IMG/VR virus record: IMGVR_UViG_3300048593_000672
Span: 1 to 64,000 of that record
Origin: a virus
DNA: 64,000 nt
Direction: 5' to 3' (one strand)
This document shows, in pieces, positions 8,138-16,157 of this stretch (position 1 is the first letter of the stretch; each line of letters starts with the position of its first letter). The position numbers were made by a program, and so were the translations under genes. Under the pieces are notes generated by a model. The model made no database searches, was not told the DNA's origin, and was given only the letters and a program-made list of their open reading frames with translations.

Positions 8138-9091
8138 ATGAAGACTTACATTATCACTTGGCTTCGTGGCAATCAGACTCTATATCTTAGCGAGATACTT
8201 GGAAGCCAATCAAATTGGAGTCATGACATTAAAGACGCTCTCAGATTCTCCCAAAACAATATTCCCAATCTCTGTATAGATAAGTTTTATCAAGTTCATG
8301 ACTTGAGTAAGCTTCGCAAACTAATTAAATCCCCCCTACGCTACCCAGGCGGCAAGTCAAGAGCCATCAAACACATTCTCCCACTTTTTCCCAAGGGGAT
8401 TTCTAAGGTTGTTAGTCCTTTTATGGGCGGGGGAAACATTGAGATTAATCTGGCAAATCAGGGAATTGAAGTTCATGCCTACGATAAATTTAGCCCGTTA
8501 ATTTTTTGTTGGCAATTAATCAACAGCGTTCCCGTTGAGTTTGCAACTTTAATTCAAAAGCATTATCCGTTATCAGAAGCAAGCTTCTATCGAGAGCAAA
8601 AGCGTTATTGTTCGTTACTGGAAGCGGACAATTTTATGGAGGTAAGACTTGAATTAGCTTTATGGTTCTTTATCCTAAACCGTTCATCGTTTAATGGTAC
8701 AACATTGTCTGGGGGGTGTTCTAATCCGTCAAAACAGTTCACTCAGTCATCTATTGATCGGGTACGTAACTGGCAAAAATTAGACAACTTAAAAATCGGT
8801 TATGCAGATTTCAAGGATTCACTAAATGCACACAAAGATGCGTTTGTCTTTGCAGATCCTCTATACATGATTGACAGCAATCTTTATGGCAATAAAGGCG
8901 ATTTACATAAGAATTTTGACCATCAAGGATTGTTTAAATACTTAAATGATAGAAATGGTTGGATTCTCTGTTACAACGATTGTTCAACTATCAGGGAGAT
9001 GTATTCACGGTTTAAAATTGTTGAACCTGAATGGAGTTATGGTATGGGCAAAAATAAAAAGAGTCGTGAACTCTTGATTTTAAATTATTAG
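8138..9091 (+). CDS. D12-class (Dam-like) N6-adenine DNA methyltransferase with DPLY motif
   Basis: A 317-residue protein. Residues about 64-317 match D12-class methyltransferases: SPLRYPGGKSRAI, SAM-binding PFMGGGNIE (94-102), ILNRSSFNG, and the catalytic motif region VFADPLYMID (about 237-246). The usual DPPY is here DPLY; this proline is normally conserved, so activity or specificity may be altered. The first ~60 residues (MKTYIITWLRGNQTLYLSE) are an extra domain not part of the methyltransferase fold. It follows the HTH gene by one base and is probably in the same operon. Confidence 0.8.
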   Translation: MKTYIITWLRGNQTLYLSEILGSQSNWSHDIKDALRFSQNNIPNLCIDKFYQVHDLSKLRKLIKSPLRYPGGKSRAIKHILPLFPKGISKVVSPFMGGGNIEINLANQGIEVHAYDKFSPLIFCWQLINSVPVEFATLIQKHYPLSEASFYREQKRYCSLLEADNFMEVRLELALWFFILNRSSFNGTTLSGGCSNPSKQFTQSSIDRVRNWQKLDNLKIGYADFKDSLNAHKDAFVFADPLYMIDSNLYGNKGDLHKNFDHQGLFKYLNDRNGWILCYNDCSTIREMYSRFKIVEPEWSYGMGKNKKSRELLILNY

Positions 9092-9093
9092 CT

Positions 9094-9492
9094 ATGGCTG
9101 CTAAAAAAATAGATATAAGCTATTGTGGTTACAAACCCAACCAAAAAGTAGATAAACTCTACATAAGAGATGGAGTTAAGTACTGGGTTGGGCCATATCT
9201 TGTTTTTGACCCAGAGCTAGAAATTAATACCAGCAGGGGACAAATGAAAAGGAAGCTCAAAGACCATCAAATTAGTCGATTAACAAACCATGTTCCTGTA
9301 TGTAGCAGCTTAGATGGCAAAGCTATTGTTATCCATAAGGATAGGATTAGACCCCACAAAAAAGATGCTGTTACCTTTGCTCATGTCTTTGGAACTGTTA
9401 ATAGCGGTGGTATTATCCTCGCTGGTGCTAGTTACGAAAAAGCGGAAGATTTATCGTTGGGGATTGAGTCAATAACTGAGCTTGACAACTAA
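9094..9492 (+). CDS. Hypothetical protein
   Basis: A 132-residue protein, lysine-rich in its first half (KKIDISYCGYKPNQKVDKLYIRDG) and ending in SITELDN. No family recognised and no membrane segment. It starts two bases after the D12 methyltransferase, and its 3' end contains the next operator-promoter (9482-9510), so the gene and the promoter overlap. Confidence 0.6.
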   Translation: MAAKKIDISYCGYKPNQKVDKLYIRDGVKYWVGPYLVFDPELEINTSRGQMKRKLKDHQISRLTNHVPVCSSLDGKAIVIHKDRIRPHKKDAVTFAHVFGTVNSGGIILAGASYEKAEDLSLGIESITELDN

Positions 9493-9510
9493 GCTTAGTT
9501 TTGATATTAT
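9482..9510 (+). promoter_or_regulatory. Internal early promoter with operator variant
   Basis: TTGACA (9482-9487), exactly 17 bases, then TATTAT (9505-9510): close to a sigma-70 consensus. The operator ACAACTAAGCTTAGTTTT (9485-9502) is a near-palindrome with arms ACAACTAAG / CTTAGTTTT. It overlaps the last codons of the upstream gene. Confidence 0.8.
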
Positions 9511-9543
9511 TAAGATATTAAGTCAATCACAAAAACAAAAACA

Positions 9544-9777
9544 ATGGCTGATCCAAAATACAAAACCCTTGCTGAATTAGTTGAAGCTATTAAGAATGGA
9601 AGTCTTGATATTGAAGGTCAAGATTTATCTATTCAAATTGATAATGATTCAACTGCTATGCACTATTACGATGAAAACGATAACAGTAATGACGTTTTCT
9701 ACTTTGACGGGCAGAATCCTAGTTGTTTGTTAGAACAGGCTTTGACTCTTTTGGGTGTACCTTGGCAGAATGCTTGA
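9544..9777 (+). CDS. Hypothetical acidic small protein
   Basis: A 77-residue acidic protein (ADPKYKTLAELVEAIKNG, then many Asp/Asn: YDENDNSNDVFYFDG). It is the first gene after the 9482 promoter. The strongly negative charge could mimic DNA, as some anti-restriction proteins do, but nothing specific is recognised. It overlaps the start of the next gene by eight bases. Confidence 0.65.
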   Translation: MADPKYKTLAELVEAIKNGSLDIEGQDLSIQIDNDSTAMHYYDENDNSNDVFYFDGQNPSCLLEQALTLLGVPWQNA

Positions 9778-10150
9778 CTCTAACCGTTTGAGGTTTGACT
9801 GCTCGGAAAGACGGGCTTTTATCAATCAATTAATTAATTACTTTATGTGTTCAAAAATGCGATTAGGTTTGCGGACTAGATGCCAAGCCGAAGCAGTTGC
9901 TCAGGGCTTCCATCCCGATTTGGGGCTTGCTGTGATGTCTCATTATCTAGATGAAATGTTGTTAGGTCAGCCAGTAAGTGATGTAGTTTTTGAGCTTAGG
10001 TTTTGGCGTAACCTTATCACGTTTGCTAATGACTTTGATGATCAAGCTGATAACCGCTTACATCAAGTGTATACCGAGATTCACAACGCAGTAAAAAACT
10101 ATTTAGCTTATGTCAAAAATACCAGCGAAGAGAAGTTACTGGCTAGTTAA
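9770..10150 (+). CDS. Hypothetical helical protein
   Basis: A 126-residue, mostly helical protein (MLDSNRLRFDCSERRAFINQLINYFM...). The ATG at 9770 overlaps the preceding stop and is preferred to an upstream GTG. No family recognised. Its last codons contain one copy of the dispersed ACCAGC motif (10118), shared with the overlapping start of the next gene. Confidence 0.6.
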   Translation: MLDSNRLRFDCSERRAFINQLINYFMCSKMRLGLRTRCQAEAVAQGFHPDLGLAVMSHYLDEMLLGQPVSDVVFELRFWRNLITFANDFDDQADNRLHQVYTEIHNAVKNYLAYVKNTSEEKLLAS

Positions 10151-10301
10151 TGGCGAAAGTCGTTTAGAGTGCCATCGCTCTGAGTGGGATAAAGATAAAT
10201 GGATATTTTACCCACTCCCCAAAGACGATTCTATCCCCCCACCTATCTTTGTTAATAGAGAAGATGGGGTTGGGGAAAGGGGTTGGACACTTGAATTTTA
10301 A
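10110..10301 (+). CDS. Hypothetical small protein
   Basis: A 63-residue basic and tryptophan-containing protein (MSKIPAKRSYWLVNGESRLECHRSEWDKDKW). It overlaps the 3' end of the previous gene by 41 bases in another frame. No family recognised. The compact arrangement within an unbroken run of rightward genes supports it, though a purely fortuitous frame cannot be excluded. Confidence 0.5.
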   Translation: MSKIPAKRSYWLVNGESRLECHRSEWDKDKWIFYPLPKDDSIPPPIFVNREDGVGERGWTLEF

Positions 10302-10311
10302 GGAGGTTATT

Positions 10312-10449
10312 ATGTCTGACAAAAAACAAAAGACAGTAACGCACAACAATATCTCTGTCGAGCCTGGCACTCGCCTTGGCGCACCAATAGATGAAGTGTT
10401 GGAGCGTAAGCAACAATATCTTGCAAGGTTTAGACAAAACAACAATTGA
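10312..10449 (+). CDS. Very small hypothetical protein
   Basis: A 45-residue basic protein starting MSDKKQKTVTHNN. The ATG at 10312 has one of the strongest ribosome sites in the window (AAGGAGG, spacing about 6-8), which decides the start against a longer upstream frame. No family recognised. Confidence 0.6.
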   Translation: MSDKKQKTVTHNNISVEPGTRLGAPIDEVLERKQQYLARFRQNNN

Positions 10450-10459
10450 GGAATTAATC

Positions 10460-10648
10460 GTGTTAATACCAGCAAAACAGTTATTACCAGGTTACAGAAT
10501 TTATGACCGAGATAGTCAGCGACTAGCTACTATTTTAAGAGTTGGTAATCACGTTTTTTATTATCGCATTGATCACTGGGCTGGTTACACAACAGCCCCC
10601 ATCAATGATCAATCTGTCTCAGTCATTTCTTTAGGGGGTGTGGGATGA
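10460..10648 (+). CDS. Very small hypothetical protein
   Basis: A 62-residue protein with a GTG start after GAGG (MLIPAKQLLPGYRIYDRDSQR). Beta-rich composition with HVFYYRIDHWAGY. It overlaps the ASCH-like gene by four bases (ATGA). No family recognised. Confidence 0.55.
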   Translation: MLIPAKQLLPGYRIYDRDSQRLATILRVGNHVFYYRIDHWAGYTTAPINDQSVSVISLGGVG

Positions 10649-11217
10649 GCAATCTAACCAACTTCTTAGATGATTTTACGTTTGAAAAGCCTATTTTATT
10701 CTCTACCCTAATAGTTCAAGCCATTTTAGAGGGGCGTAAAACTCAAACTCGGAGGGTGATTAAATGCGACTTTTATGTTGAGAATGACCCACCTTTAACA
10801 GCATATATTCCATGCTACATTACTGGGGAGCCACAACCAGTTAAACTACCTTGCCCCTATGGACAAATCGGTGACAGGCTATGGGTGCGGGAGACGTTTG
10901 CTTATCATCACACTGGACAGCTTTTTTACAAGACAGATATTCCAGTCCTTTGTCATAAAAACTGGAAATGGAAACCATCTATCTTTATGCCCCGCACAGC
11001 ATCACGAATCACCTTAAAAATAACCGATATTCGTATTGAGCGATTACAGGATATTAGTGAAGAAGATTGTCTATCTGAGGGCATCAATTATCAAGGTAAT
11101 GCGTATGATACTATCGGCGCATTTAGCGACTTATGGGATTCTATTAACGCTAAAAAACACCCTTGGCAATCTAATCCTTGGGTTTGGGTAATTGAGTTTA
11201 AGAGGATTGAAAAATGA
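10645..11217 (+). CDS. ASCH-domain-like phage protein
   Basis: A 190-residue protein with the pattern of phage ASCH-like proteins: ILEGRKTQTRRVIK near the N-terminus, GDRLWVRETFAY in the middle, then FMPRTASRITLKITDIRIERLQDISEEDCLSEGI, and FSDLWDSINAKKHPWQSNPWVWVIEF at the end. ASCH domains bind RNA or modified nucleosides; the phage subgroup is conserved but uncharacterised. It overlaps the helicase start by four bases, so the two are probably translated together. Confidence 0.75.
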   Translation: MSNLTNFLDDFTFEKPILFSTLIVQAILEGRKTQTRRVIKCDFYVENDPPLTAYIPCYITGEPQPVKLPCPYGQIGDRLWVRETFAYHHTGQLFYKTDIPVLCHKNWKWKPSIFMPRTASRITLKITDIRIERLQDISEEDCLSEGINYQGNAYDTIGAFSDLWDSINAKKHPWQSNPWVWVIEFKRIEK

Positions 11218-13181
11218 CCGCTTTTTTATCAACACCCACACCACTAAGTTTAGTTAAGCCCAAACTAACTCCACCTGTCCTGCGGGAAGACCAGTTAAAT
11301 GTTAAGCGCCAAGGCTATCAGTTAATCCGTGAAGGCCACAAGCGCATTCAGTTCGTTTGCCCTTGTGGTTGGGGAAAAACTGTTTTGGCTGTTAGTTTGA
11401 TTCACGACATCGCTTTTAAGGCCCAGGAACAGAAGGGTGGTAAAGAACGTAAAGTTTTGTTTTTAGTTCATGCCACCTGTTTAGTTGATCAGACTATTCA
11501 ACAGCTTGCTACTGCTGGTATTTGGGCGGGAATAATTGCGGGGGGCTATAAAGAAAACCGCCACAAAAACGTTCAGGTTGCGATGGTTCAAACCCTTGTC
11601 AAGCGTGACATTAGCTGGTTTGTTCCTGATGTAATTATTGCTGACGAAGCCCATGAATCGCTTTGGTATAAGTGGTCATTAGAGCGTTTTCCTAAACTCA
11701 AAGACGGCCAAACCATTTTTACGGCTGGTGCTTTAGATAATGAGTTGAGAGCTATCGGTTTTAACATTGACGCGACTATTTTGAATGGCGATCGCTATCC
11801 CACTTTTGAAGAAGTAAAGCACCAGCACAAAGAATTTTTGAAGTCTAATCACCCCGATCGTGGGGGGAGCAAAGAAATTACCCAACAGGCTAATGCAGCT
11901 TGGGATGTTCTTAAAGACCATCGTGACTTGTTTGATAGTGGCGATCGCCCAACTAACGCTCCTATCCTGATCGGACTAACTGCAACCCCCTGGCGATTAT
12001 CCAAACGTCAATCAATGGGTGACATCTTCCCAGTCCAAGTGTTAGGCCCCACGCCTGGAGAGATGGTTGCGCTAGGTCAAGCGACTAATTTTCAACAGGG
12101 TTTAGTCCCGTTCGTTTACTGGGGTATTGGTGGGGCTGAAACTAAATCATTACGAGTCCCGAGGGGGGGATCGGATTTCACTGAAGCCCAATTAGATGAA
12201 AGTTTTGCCATTCCCGAAGTTGTCCAGTGTGCGGTGGATAATTACATGGATAAGTCAAAGGGTCGTCGGTTCGTCTGCTTCCCTGTCTCCATCCACCACG
12301 CCCAGATGTTAGTCCATGCCTTTACTCGTGCTGGTATTCCTTGCGCTCTTATCAAGGGCGATACTCCCAACGGTAGTAAAGACAAGATTACGGACAAAGA
12401 GACCCGTAATTCTATCTACGCAAAAGTTCGTAAAAAAGAGTTGATGGGGATAATTTCGGTAGGCTGCATAAATTTAGGATTTGACCTACCTGAGATTAGC
12501 TGTGTGATTGATTGCTGTCCAACTTTAAGCCGTTCCAAATATGTTCAGGGGGCTGGTCGGGGCCAACGGATCGCGCCCTGGGATGGAAAAGTTGACTGTC
12601 ACTACCTCGACCAGGCGGGGAATGTGATGCGACATGGGCAGATCGAATCTATCCAGTATGGGGAATTAACACCAGCAGGGGAAATTATTCCTGAAGAAGC
12701 CCCCATGAAAGAATGCCCTGAGTGCCATCGGCTTTTAGTCACCTTCCACATGAAATGTATTCATTGTGGCTATGAGTTTCCCGCCCCCGAAAAAGAGCTT
12801 GCTGTCGGTGATATGCAGTTAATCGTTAGGGAAGATGAAGAGGGTCTTTACTATGCCTTTAAGGACTTACTACGTCAAGCTTATCAGTTTAATAATGCTC
12901 CATATTGGGCTGAAATGCAAATCAATGAACATGAACTTTACAAAACCCATAAATCAGTTAAGAACAAACAAATTCAGCTTGACAAAAAAGGCAAGCATTT
13001 GTTATGGCATCCCGTTAAAGCTTGGTATCACCACGCAATTTTTGAAAAGCCCACAAAAGAGGACGAACAAGCCTATATGCAATACTTGCAGAATGTAGCA
13101 TCAAAATACGCTGAACCCAAGCCCGATTGGTGGTTCCGCAATTACATGAAAAAGGAATTTGGGGAGGGTTGGAATGGATAA
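11214..13181 (+). CDS. SF2 DNA helicase with inserted J domain and zinc ribbon
   Basis: A 655-residue superfamily-2 helicase. Motif I is CPCGWGKT (near residue 50), motif II DEAH (near 144), motif III GLTATPW (near 254), motif V in GCINLGFDLPE and motif VI QGAGRGQR. Between motifs II and III, residues about 195-240 read as a DnaJ J domain: FEEVKHQHKEFLKSN, HPDRGGS, then ANAAWDVL. C-terminal to the helicase core is a four-cysteine zinc ribbon (CPECHRL ... CIHCGYEF). Phages use such helicases in replication fork remodelling or recombination. The J insertion could recruit host DnaK to the replication complex, which is an inference. Confidence 0.85.
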   Translation: MTAFLSTPTPLSLVKPKLTPPVLREDQLNVKRQGYQLIREGHKRIQFVCPCGWGKTVLAVSLIHDIAFKAQEQKGGKERKVLFLVHATCLVDQTIQQLATAGIWAGIIAGGYKENRHKNVQVAMVQTLVKRDISWFVPDVIIADEAHESLWYKWSLERFPKLKDGQTIFTAGALDNELRAIGFNIDATILNGDRYPTFEEVKHQHKEFLKSNHPDRGGSKEITQQANAAWDVLKDHRDLFDSGDRPTNAPILIGLTATPWRLSKRQSMGDIFPVQVLGPTPGEMVALGQATNFQQGLVPFVYWGIGGAETKSLRVPRGGSDFTEAQLDESFAIPEVVQCAVDNYMDKSKGRRFVCFPVSIHHAQMLVHAFTRAGIPCALIKGDTPNGSKDKITDKETRNSIYAKVRKKELMGIISVGCINLGFDLPEISCVIDCCPTLSRSKYVQGAGRGQRIAPWDGKVDCHYLDQAGNVMRHGQIESIQYGELTPAGEIIPEEAPMKECPECHRLLVTFHMKCIHCGYEFPAPEKELAVGDMQLIVREDEEGLYYAFKDLLRQAYQFNNAPYWAEMQINEHELYKTHKSVKNKQIQLDKKGKHLLWHPVKAWYHHAIFEKPTKEDEQAYMQYLQNVASKYAEPKPDWWFRNYMKKEFGEGWNG

Positions 13182-13338
13182 AAAAGATAACTATCCCAAC
13201 AAACATAATCATACAAAAGAACCAATGCCAAGACACGCTTATTTAGCTTGGCACGACTGGGCTAAAGAGATGTCTAAAACCCACCGACAAATTCAATGTC
13301 CAGACTGTAAGCTTTATTGTATTTGGGTAAAACTTTAA
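13174..13338 (+). CDS. Small CxxC protein
   Basis: A 54-residue protein starting at an ATG that overlaps the helicase stop by eight bases, with GGGAGG just upstream. It is basic and histidine-rich (KHNHTKEP) and has a C-terminal CPDCKLYC cluster that could bind a metal. No family recognised; coupling to the helicase suggests an accessory factor. Confidence 0.55.
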   Translation: MDKKDNYPNKHNHTKEPMPRHAYLAWHDWAKEMSKTHRQIQCPDCKLYCIWVKL

Positions 13339-13350
13339 CAGGACAAAATC

Positions 13351-13533
13351 ATGCAATCAATCAACTTTGATCTCGGTGAACTATTAGTAATACAATTATT
13401 GATAGAAAGTATGCTTGAAAGTCAGCCAAACCCTCTTGTCTCAGTCGAAGACTTGATGTTGTCTATCGCATTACGATCTGCTCAAACAAAAGTAAACGAA
13501 GCCATTAAAAAAGAAAATGAAGCCAATGCTTAA
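13351..13533 (+). CDS. Hypothetical small helical protein
   Basis: A 60-residue, mostly helical acidic protein (FDLGELLVIQLLIESMLESQ). Starts 12 bases after the previous stop. Its 3' end overlaps a short 22-codon frame at 13517. No family recognised. Confidence 0.55.
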   Translation: MQSINFDLGELLVIQLLIESMLESQPNPLVSVEDLMLSIALRSAQTKVNEAIKKENEANA

Positions 13534-13585
13534 ACAACTAATCAACAAACTACTTTCCCTCGCTGGTATTAGTTTATGCAAATAA
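13517..13585 (+). CDS. Possible 22-residue peptide
   Basis: An overlapping frame encodes MKPMLKQLINKLLSLAGISLCK, a short amphipathic, basic peptide, whose stop overlaps the ATG of the following membrane protein. It holds one of the dispersed motif copies. It may be only a coupling leader or may not be expressed. Confidence 0.25.
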   Translation: MKPMLKQLINKLLSLAGISLCK

Positions 13586-13725
13586 TTAAATTTATCTTTT
13601 TTGTCTTTTGTGCCTACAGTTTAATCTTGTTTGGTTTAGGCTTTTACTATGGAGCAAGAGTCTATAAAATACAAAAACAAAAAGCTTGGCTTGAGTCTTT
13701 ATTTTTACAATCATCAACAAAATGA
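13576..13725 (+). CDS. Small single-pass membrane protein
   Basis: A 49-residue protein with one transmembrane segment (IIKFIFFVFCAYSLILFG) followed by a short basic tail ending QSSTK. The stop is embedded in AATGAG, which also starts the DUF6464-like gene. Too short for a usual ORF cut-off, but the arrangement and membrane segment support it. Function unknown. Confidence 0.55.
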   Translation: MQIIKFIFFVFCAYSLILFGLGFYYGARVYKIQKQKAWLESLFLQSSTK

Positions 13726-14279
13726 GAACCAAAAACTTTATCAAGACTGTCAGATCGTTAATGACTGAGACTGACCACCAAAAAGAATTTGACAACTACG
13801 TTAAATGGGAGTCAAAAAAGACAGAGCAAGGCAACCGTAACATTGATCTGTTAGCTCAAGCTGTTAATCAAGCCGTAAGCAAAGTCAATAAAACAATAGA
13901 TGATTTTAGCCGCTCTATTATTGATTGCTCAGATCGGGTTAATGAGTTTAAGAGCCTCCTGCCTATTGAGGGAGAATACAAATTAATAAGACTTATCTCT
14001 CCTAGTCGTCTTTTTATGGGGTTTGCTGATCCGACTTTTACGGTTCCCATCCCAGAATCGTGCCAAGTTTCCCCAATGAATGTGACTTGTAATTATGGGG
14101 GTTATAACAGCAATGGCGTATGGGGAATAGATTGGTATCGAACTGTGATGGGTGGCTTTGATGTTGATTTATCTGAAGCCAACGACAAAATGCACAATTG
14201 TCCCTATTTTGTCAACAGTTCCCAACTAAAATGTACAGCAAACCCCACTAATACTAATTGTTTGGAGTGTAATGAGTAA
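13722..14279 (+). CDS. DUF6464-like cyanobacterial protein
   Basis: A 185-residue protein. The C-terminal 80 residues (CQVSPMNVTCNYGG, GVWGIDWYRTVMGGFDVDL, NCPYFVNSSQLKCTANP, TNCLECNE) recall the cyanobacterial family DUF6464, with conserved cysteines that may bind metal. The N-terminus is a charged helix. The family is of unknown function and, to my knowledge, nearly restricted to cyanobacteria, which supports the host assignment. It starts in an ATGA overlap with the membrane-protein gene. Confidence 0.6.
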   Translation: MRTKNFIKTVRSLMTETDHQKEFDNYVKWESKKTEQGNRNIDLLAQAVNQAVSKVNKTIDDFSRSIIDCSDRVNEFKSLLPIEGEYKLIRLISPSRLFMGFADPTFTVPIPESCQVSPMNVTCNYGGYNSNGVWGIDWYRTVMGGFDVDLSEANDKMHNCPYFVNSSQLKCTANPTNTNCLECNE

Positions 14280-15061
14280 TGCTATTCACAACCCACGACC
14301 GCAACCTTATCATTGACAGCGAAACTTATTTAGCAGCCTACAGTTTTGAGCCAACTGCCATCGAAACAACCGCCACACTCGACCCCAACAATGCAGAATT
14401 AAAGTCAATCTATAGCGATCAAATCACACCAGCTTTTGTTTTGGGTGGTGGCTTGCGCGACGCTAAAATCATTCACTTACAGGGTGTAGATTGGCGATCA
14501 CTTCCCCCCACCGTTGAAGCCCATCCCTTTAAAGAAGTTGGGCAAGTCGGGAAAGTTACTGGCAAGGGTCGGACTGCTTTTACCGTAGAAAATCGCACTC
14601 GCATTAGTGCTGCTCTCGCTGGTGCTTCTGTCTTAAAGACCAGTCCACTTTGCTTACATAATTTCTGCGATGTGCCAAGAGTCGTCATTGGGGGGGGCTG
14701 TGGATTAAGTATTGGCTACTATACTCATCAAGCTACCGTTGATACTGTCAACAGCCAGTCCAGCTTTCTCTTGTCTAGTACCAGTGATTTTACCTATGGC
14801 TATATCGAATTTACGTCTGGAGAAAATGCCGGGTGTCGATTTGCTATTAGCACTGGCTACAACGGCGCAATTGAGCTTGCTGAAATACCAGAGGGAGAAG
14901 TTAAAGTAGGGGATGAGGTAACAGCCGTTGGGGGCTGTGCCAAAACTCCAACGGCTTGTCAAGCCTATGGCAACTTCATAAACTTTATGGGCATTCCCAC
15001 CGGAGGGAGTTGGATACCTGGGATGGACGCAGTTCAAAATGCACCAATTGAGAGGGCTTAA
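14279..15061 (+). CDS. DUF2163-like tail hub protein (GTA gp13-like), displaced
   Basis: A 260-residue protein whose C-terminus (GCAKTPTACQAYGNFINFMGIP, GGSWIPGMDAV) matches the end of DUF2163 / phage BR0599-type proteins, components of the distal tail hub in gene-transfer-agent-like tails. In those clusters DUF2163 sits between the DUF2460 protein and the NlpC/P60 peptidase. Here those partners are at 33122 and 42776, while this gene is inside the early operon. It may be expressed early or late through another promoter. The internal beta-rich region has paired cysteines (LCLHNFC). Confidence 0.7.
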   Translation: MLFTTHDRNLIIDSETYLAAYSFEPTAIETTATLDPNNAELKSIYSDQITPAFVLGGGLRDAKIIHLQGVDWRSLPPTVEAHPFKEVGQVGKVTGKGRTAFTVENRTRISAALAGASVLKTSPLCLHNFCDVPRVVIGGGCGLSIGYYTHQATVDTVNSQSSFLLSSTSDFTYGYIEFTSGENAGCRFAISTGYNGAIELAEIPEGEVKVGDEVTAVGGCAKTPTACQAYGNFINFMGIPTGGSWIPGMDAVQNAPIERA

Positions 15062-15064
15062 GCA

Positions 15065-15373
15065 ATGACTGATAAACTACAAGCACCAGCAAAGGGTGAT
15101 TATGTTTTAGCCACACTATATCCTGATGGCAATGCTGCCGATCCTTGGTTTATTGGCTATTACGATTGTCTGAGTAATGATAATCCTCCCCGTCATTTTA
15201 TTTTAGATAATGAGGGAAAAAGAGACTATCACTCCTATCGAAAAGTGTCAGTAATCACACAAGATATTGGTGATTGGCTAATAAAAGAAAAAGACAAGCT
15301 TGAAACATTGAATAAAGACTTGTGGCCCATTGTAAATAGACTATTGAGAGGGCTTAATGTACCTTCAAGTTGA
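15065..15373 (+). CDS. Hypothetical protein
   Basis: A 102-residue protein with a beta-rich N-terminal half (GDYVLATLYPDGNAADPWFIGYYD) and a helical C-terminus (DWLIKEKDKLETLNKDLWPIVNRLL). The first half resembles small SH3-like nucleic-acid-binding folds seen in phages, but no family is named. It starts three bases after the tail-hub gene and overlaps the next gene by 17 bases. Confidence 0.6.
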   Translation: MTDKLQAPAKGDYVLATLYPDGNAADPWFIGYYDCLSNDNPPRHFILDNEGKRDYHSYRKVSVITQDIGDWLIKEKDKLETLNKDLWPIVNRLLRGLNVPSS

Positions 15374-15563
15374 TCTTTTCGGAGAACACCAGCCAGTGGA
15401 TAAACATGGCAATCCGTTGAAAATTGGGGATAAAATCAAAATCTCTAAAGATGATACTCTAGGTGCCACTGTTATTGGTTGTGAAGTCAATCTAGTTGTC
15501 TTTGACGGCTATCGTACAATGTCATTTGACTCTAGTTTATTGGAGAAAATTAACAATGACTAA
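15357..15563 (+). CDS. Hypothetical small protein
   Basis: A 68-residue protein (MYLQVDLFGEHQPVDKHGNPLKIGDKIKIS). It has a KOW/SH3-like look: KIGDKIKI then LGATVIGCEVNLVVFDGY. It overlaps both neighbours by a few bases. No specific family recognised. Confidence 0.55.
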   Translation: MYLQVDLFGEHQPVDKHGNPLKIGDKIKISKDDTLGATVIGCEVNLVVFDGYRTMSFDSSLLEKINND

Positions 15564-15990
15564 GGAACAATTTGCAGCAATGCTTGATGATCGTCAATAT
15601 GGCGATGAAATCACTACTGGAGAGTGTAAACTAGCTAATGAACATGGTTTGTTGGTTGTCTTTGGGGATAGTGATGATGGAGTAAAAATGCGTGGTTTTT
15701 ATCATTACTTCTTCAATGCAATTAAAGGTGGATCGTGGCAGTTCTTTCTGACTGACAATAATGAACTTGTTTTCGCTGCACAAGATAGCTTGTTTTCTTC
15801 TGCCATAGACAGGAGCAAGCCATTAATCATAGAAGCCAATTGGTGTCCAGATAATCTTGATACTTCATGGCTAATTAAAGCCAATGTGGATTGTGCAACT
15901 TTTGACATCTTTGAAGATGATGAACTATTTTGTCGGGGTGTCGTTCTCGATAAGAAAGATATTGTTAAAGCATTATTAGGAGAGAATTAA
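15556..15990 (+). CDS. Hypothetical protein
   Basis: A 144-residue acidic protein (MTKEQFAAMLDDRQYGDEITTGECK). The ATG at 15556 overlaps the preceding stop and is preferred to a longer upstream start. No family recognised. Beta-rich with three cysteines. It lies in a run of small rightward genes at the end of the early operon. Confidence 0.6.
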   Translation: MTKEQFAAMLDDRQYGDEITTGECKLANEHGLLVVFGDSDDGVKMRGFYHYFFNAIKGGSWQFFLTDNNELVFAAQDSLFSSAIDRSKPLIIEANWCPDNLDTSWLIKANVDCATFDIFEDDELFCRGVVLDKKDIVKALLGEN

Positions 15991-15992
15991 CC

Positions 15993-16154
15993 ATGATTGA
16001 CTTTACACCCCTTGAATTACAAGTTATTCACACAGTCTTACGATTAACCAATGAGAAAAGTCCTGAGCCACTTCCAGAGTCTAGTCGGGAATGGGCAGAT
16101 GCTATGAGGTCGGCTATTAAAAAGATTGAAGACTTTGCCAAGTCGGGAGATTAA
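15993..16154 (+). CDS. Hypothetical small helical protein
   Basis: A 53-residue helical protein (MIDFTPLELQVIHTVLRLTNEKSPEP), with an AGGAGAG ribosome site nine bases upstream of the ATG and two bases after the previous stop. No family recognised. Confidence 0.55.
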   Translation: MIDFTPLELQVIHTVLRLTNEKSPEPLPESSREWADAMRSAIKKIEDFAKSGD

Positions 16155-16157
16155 TCA

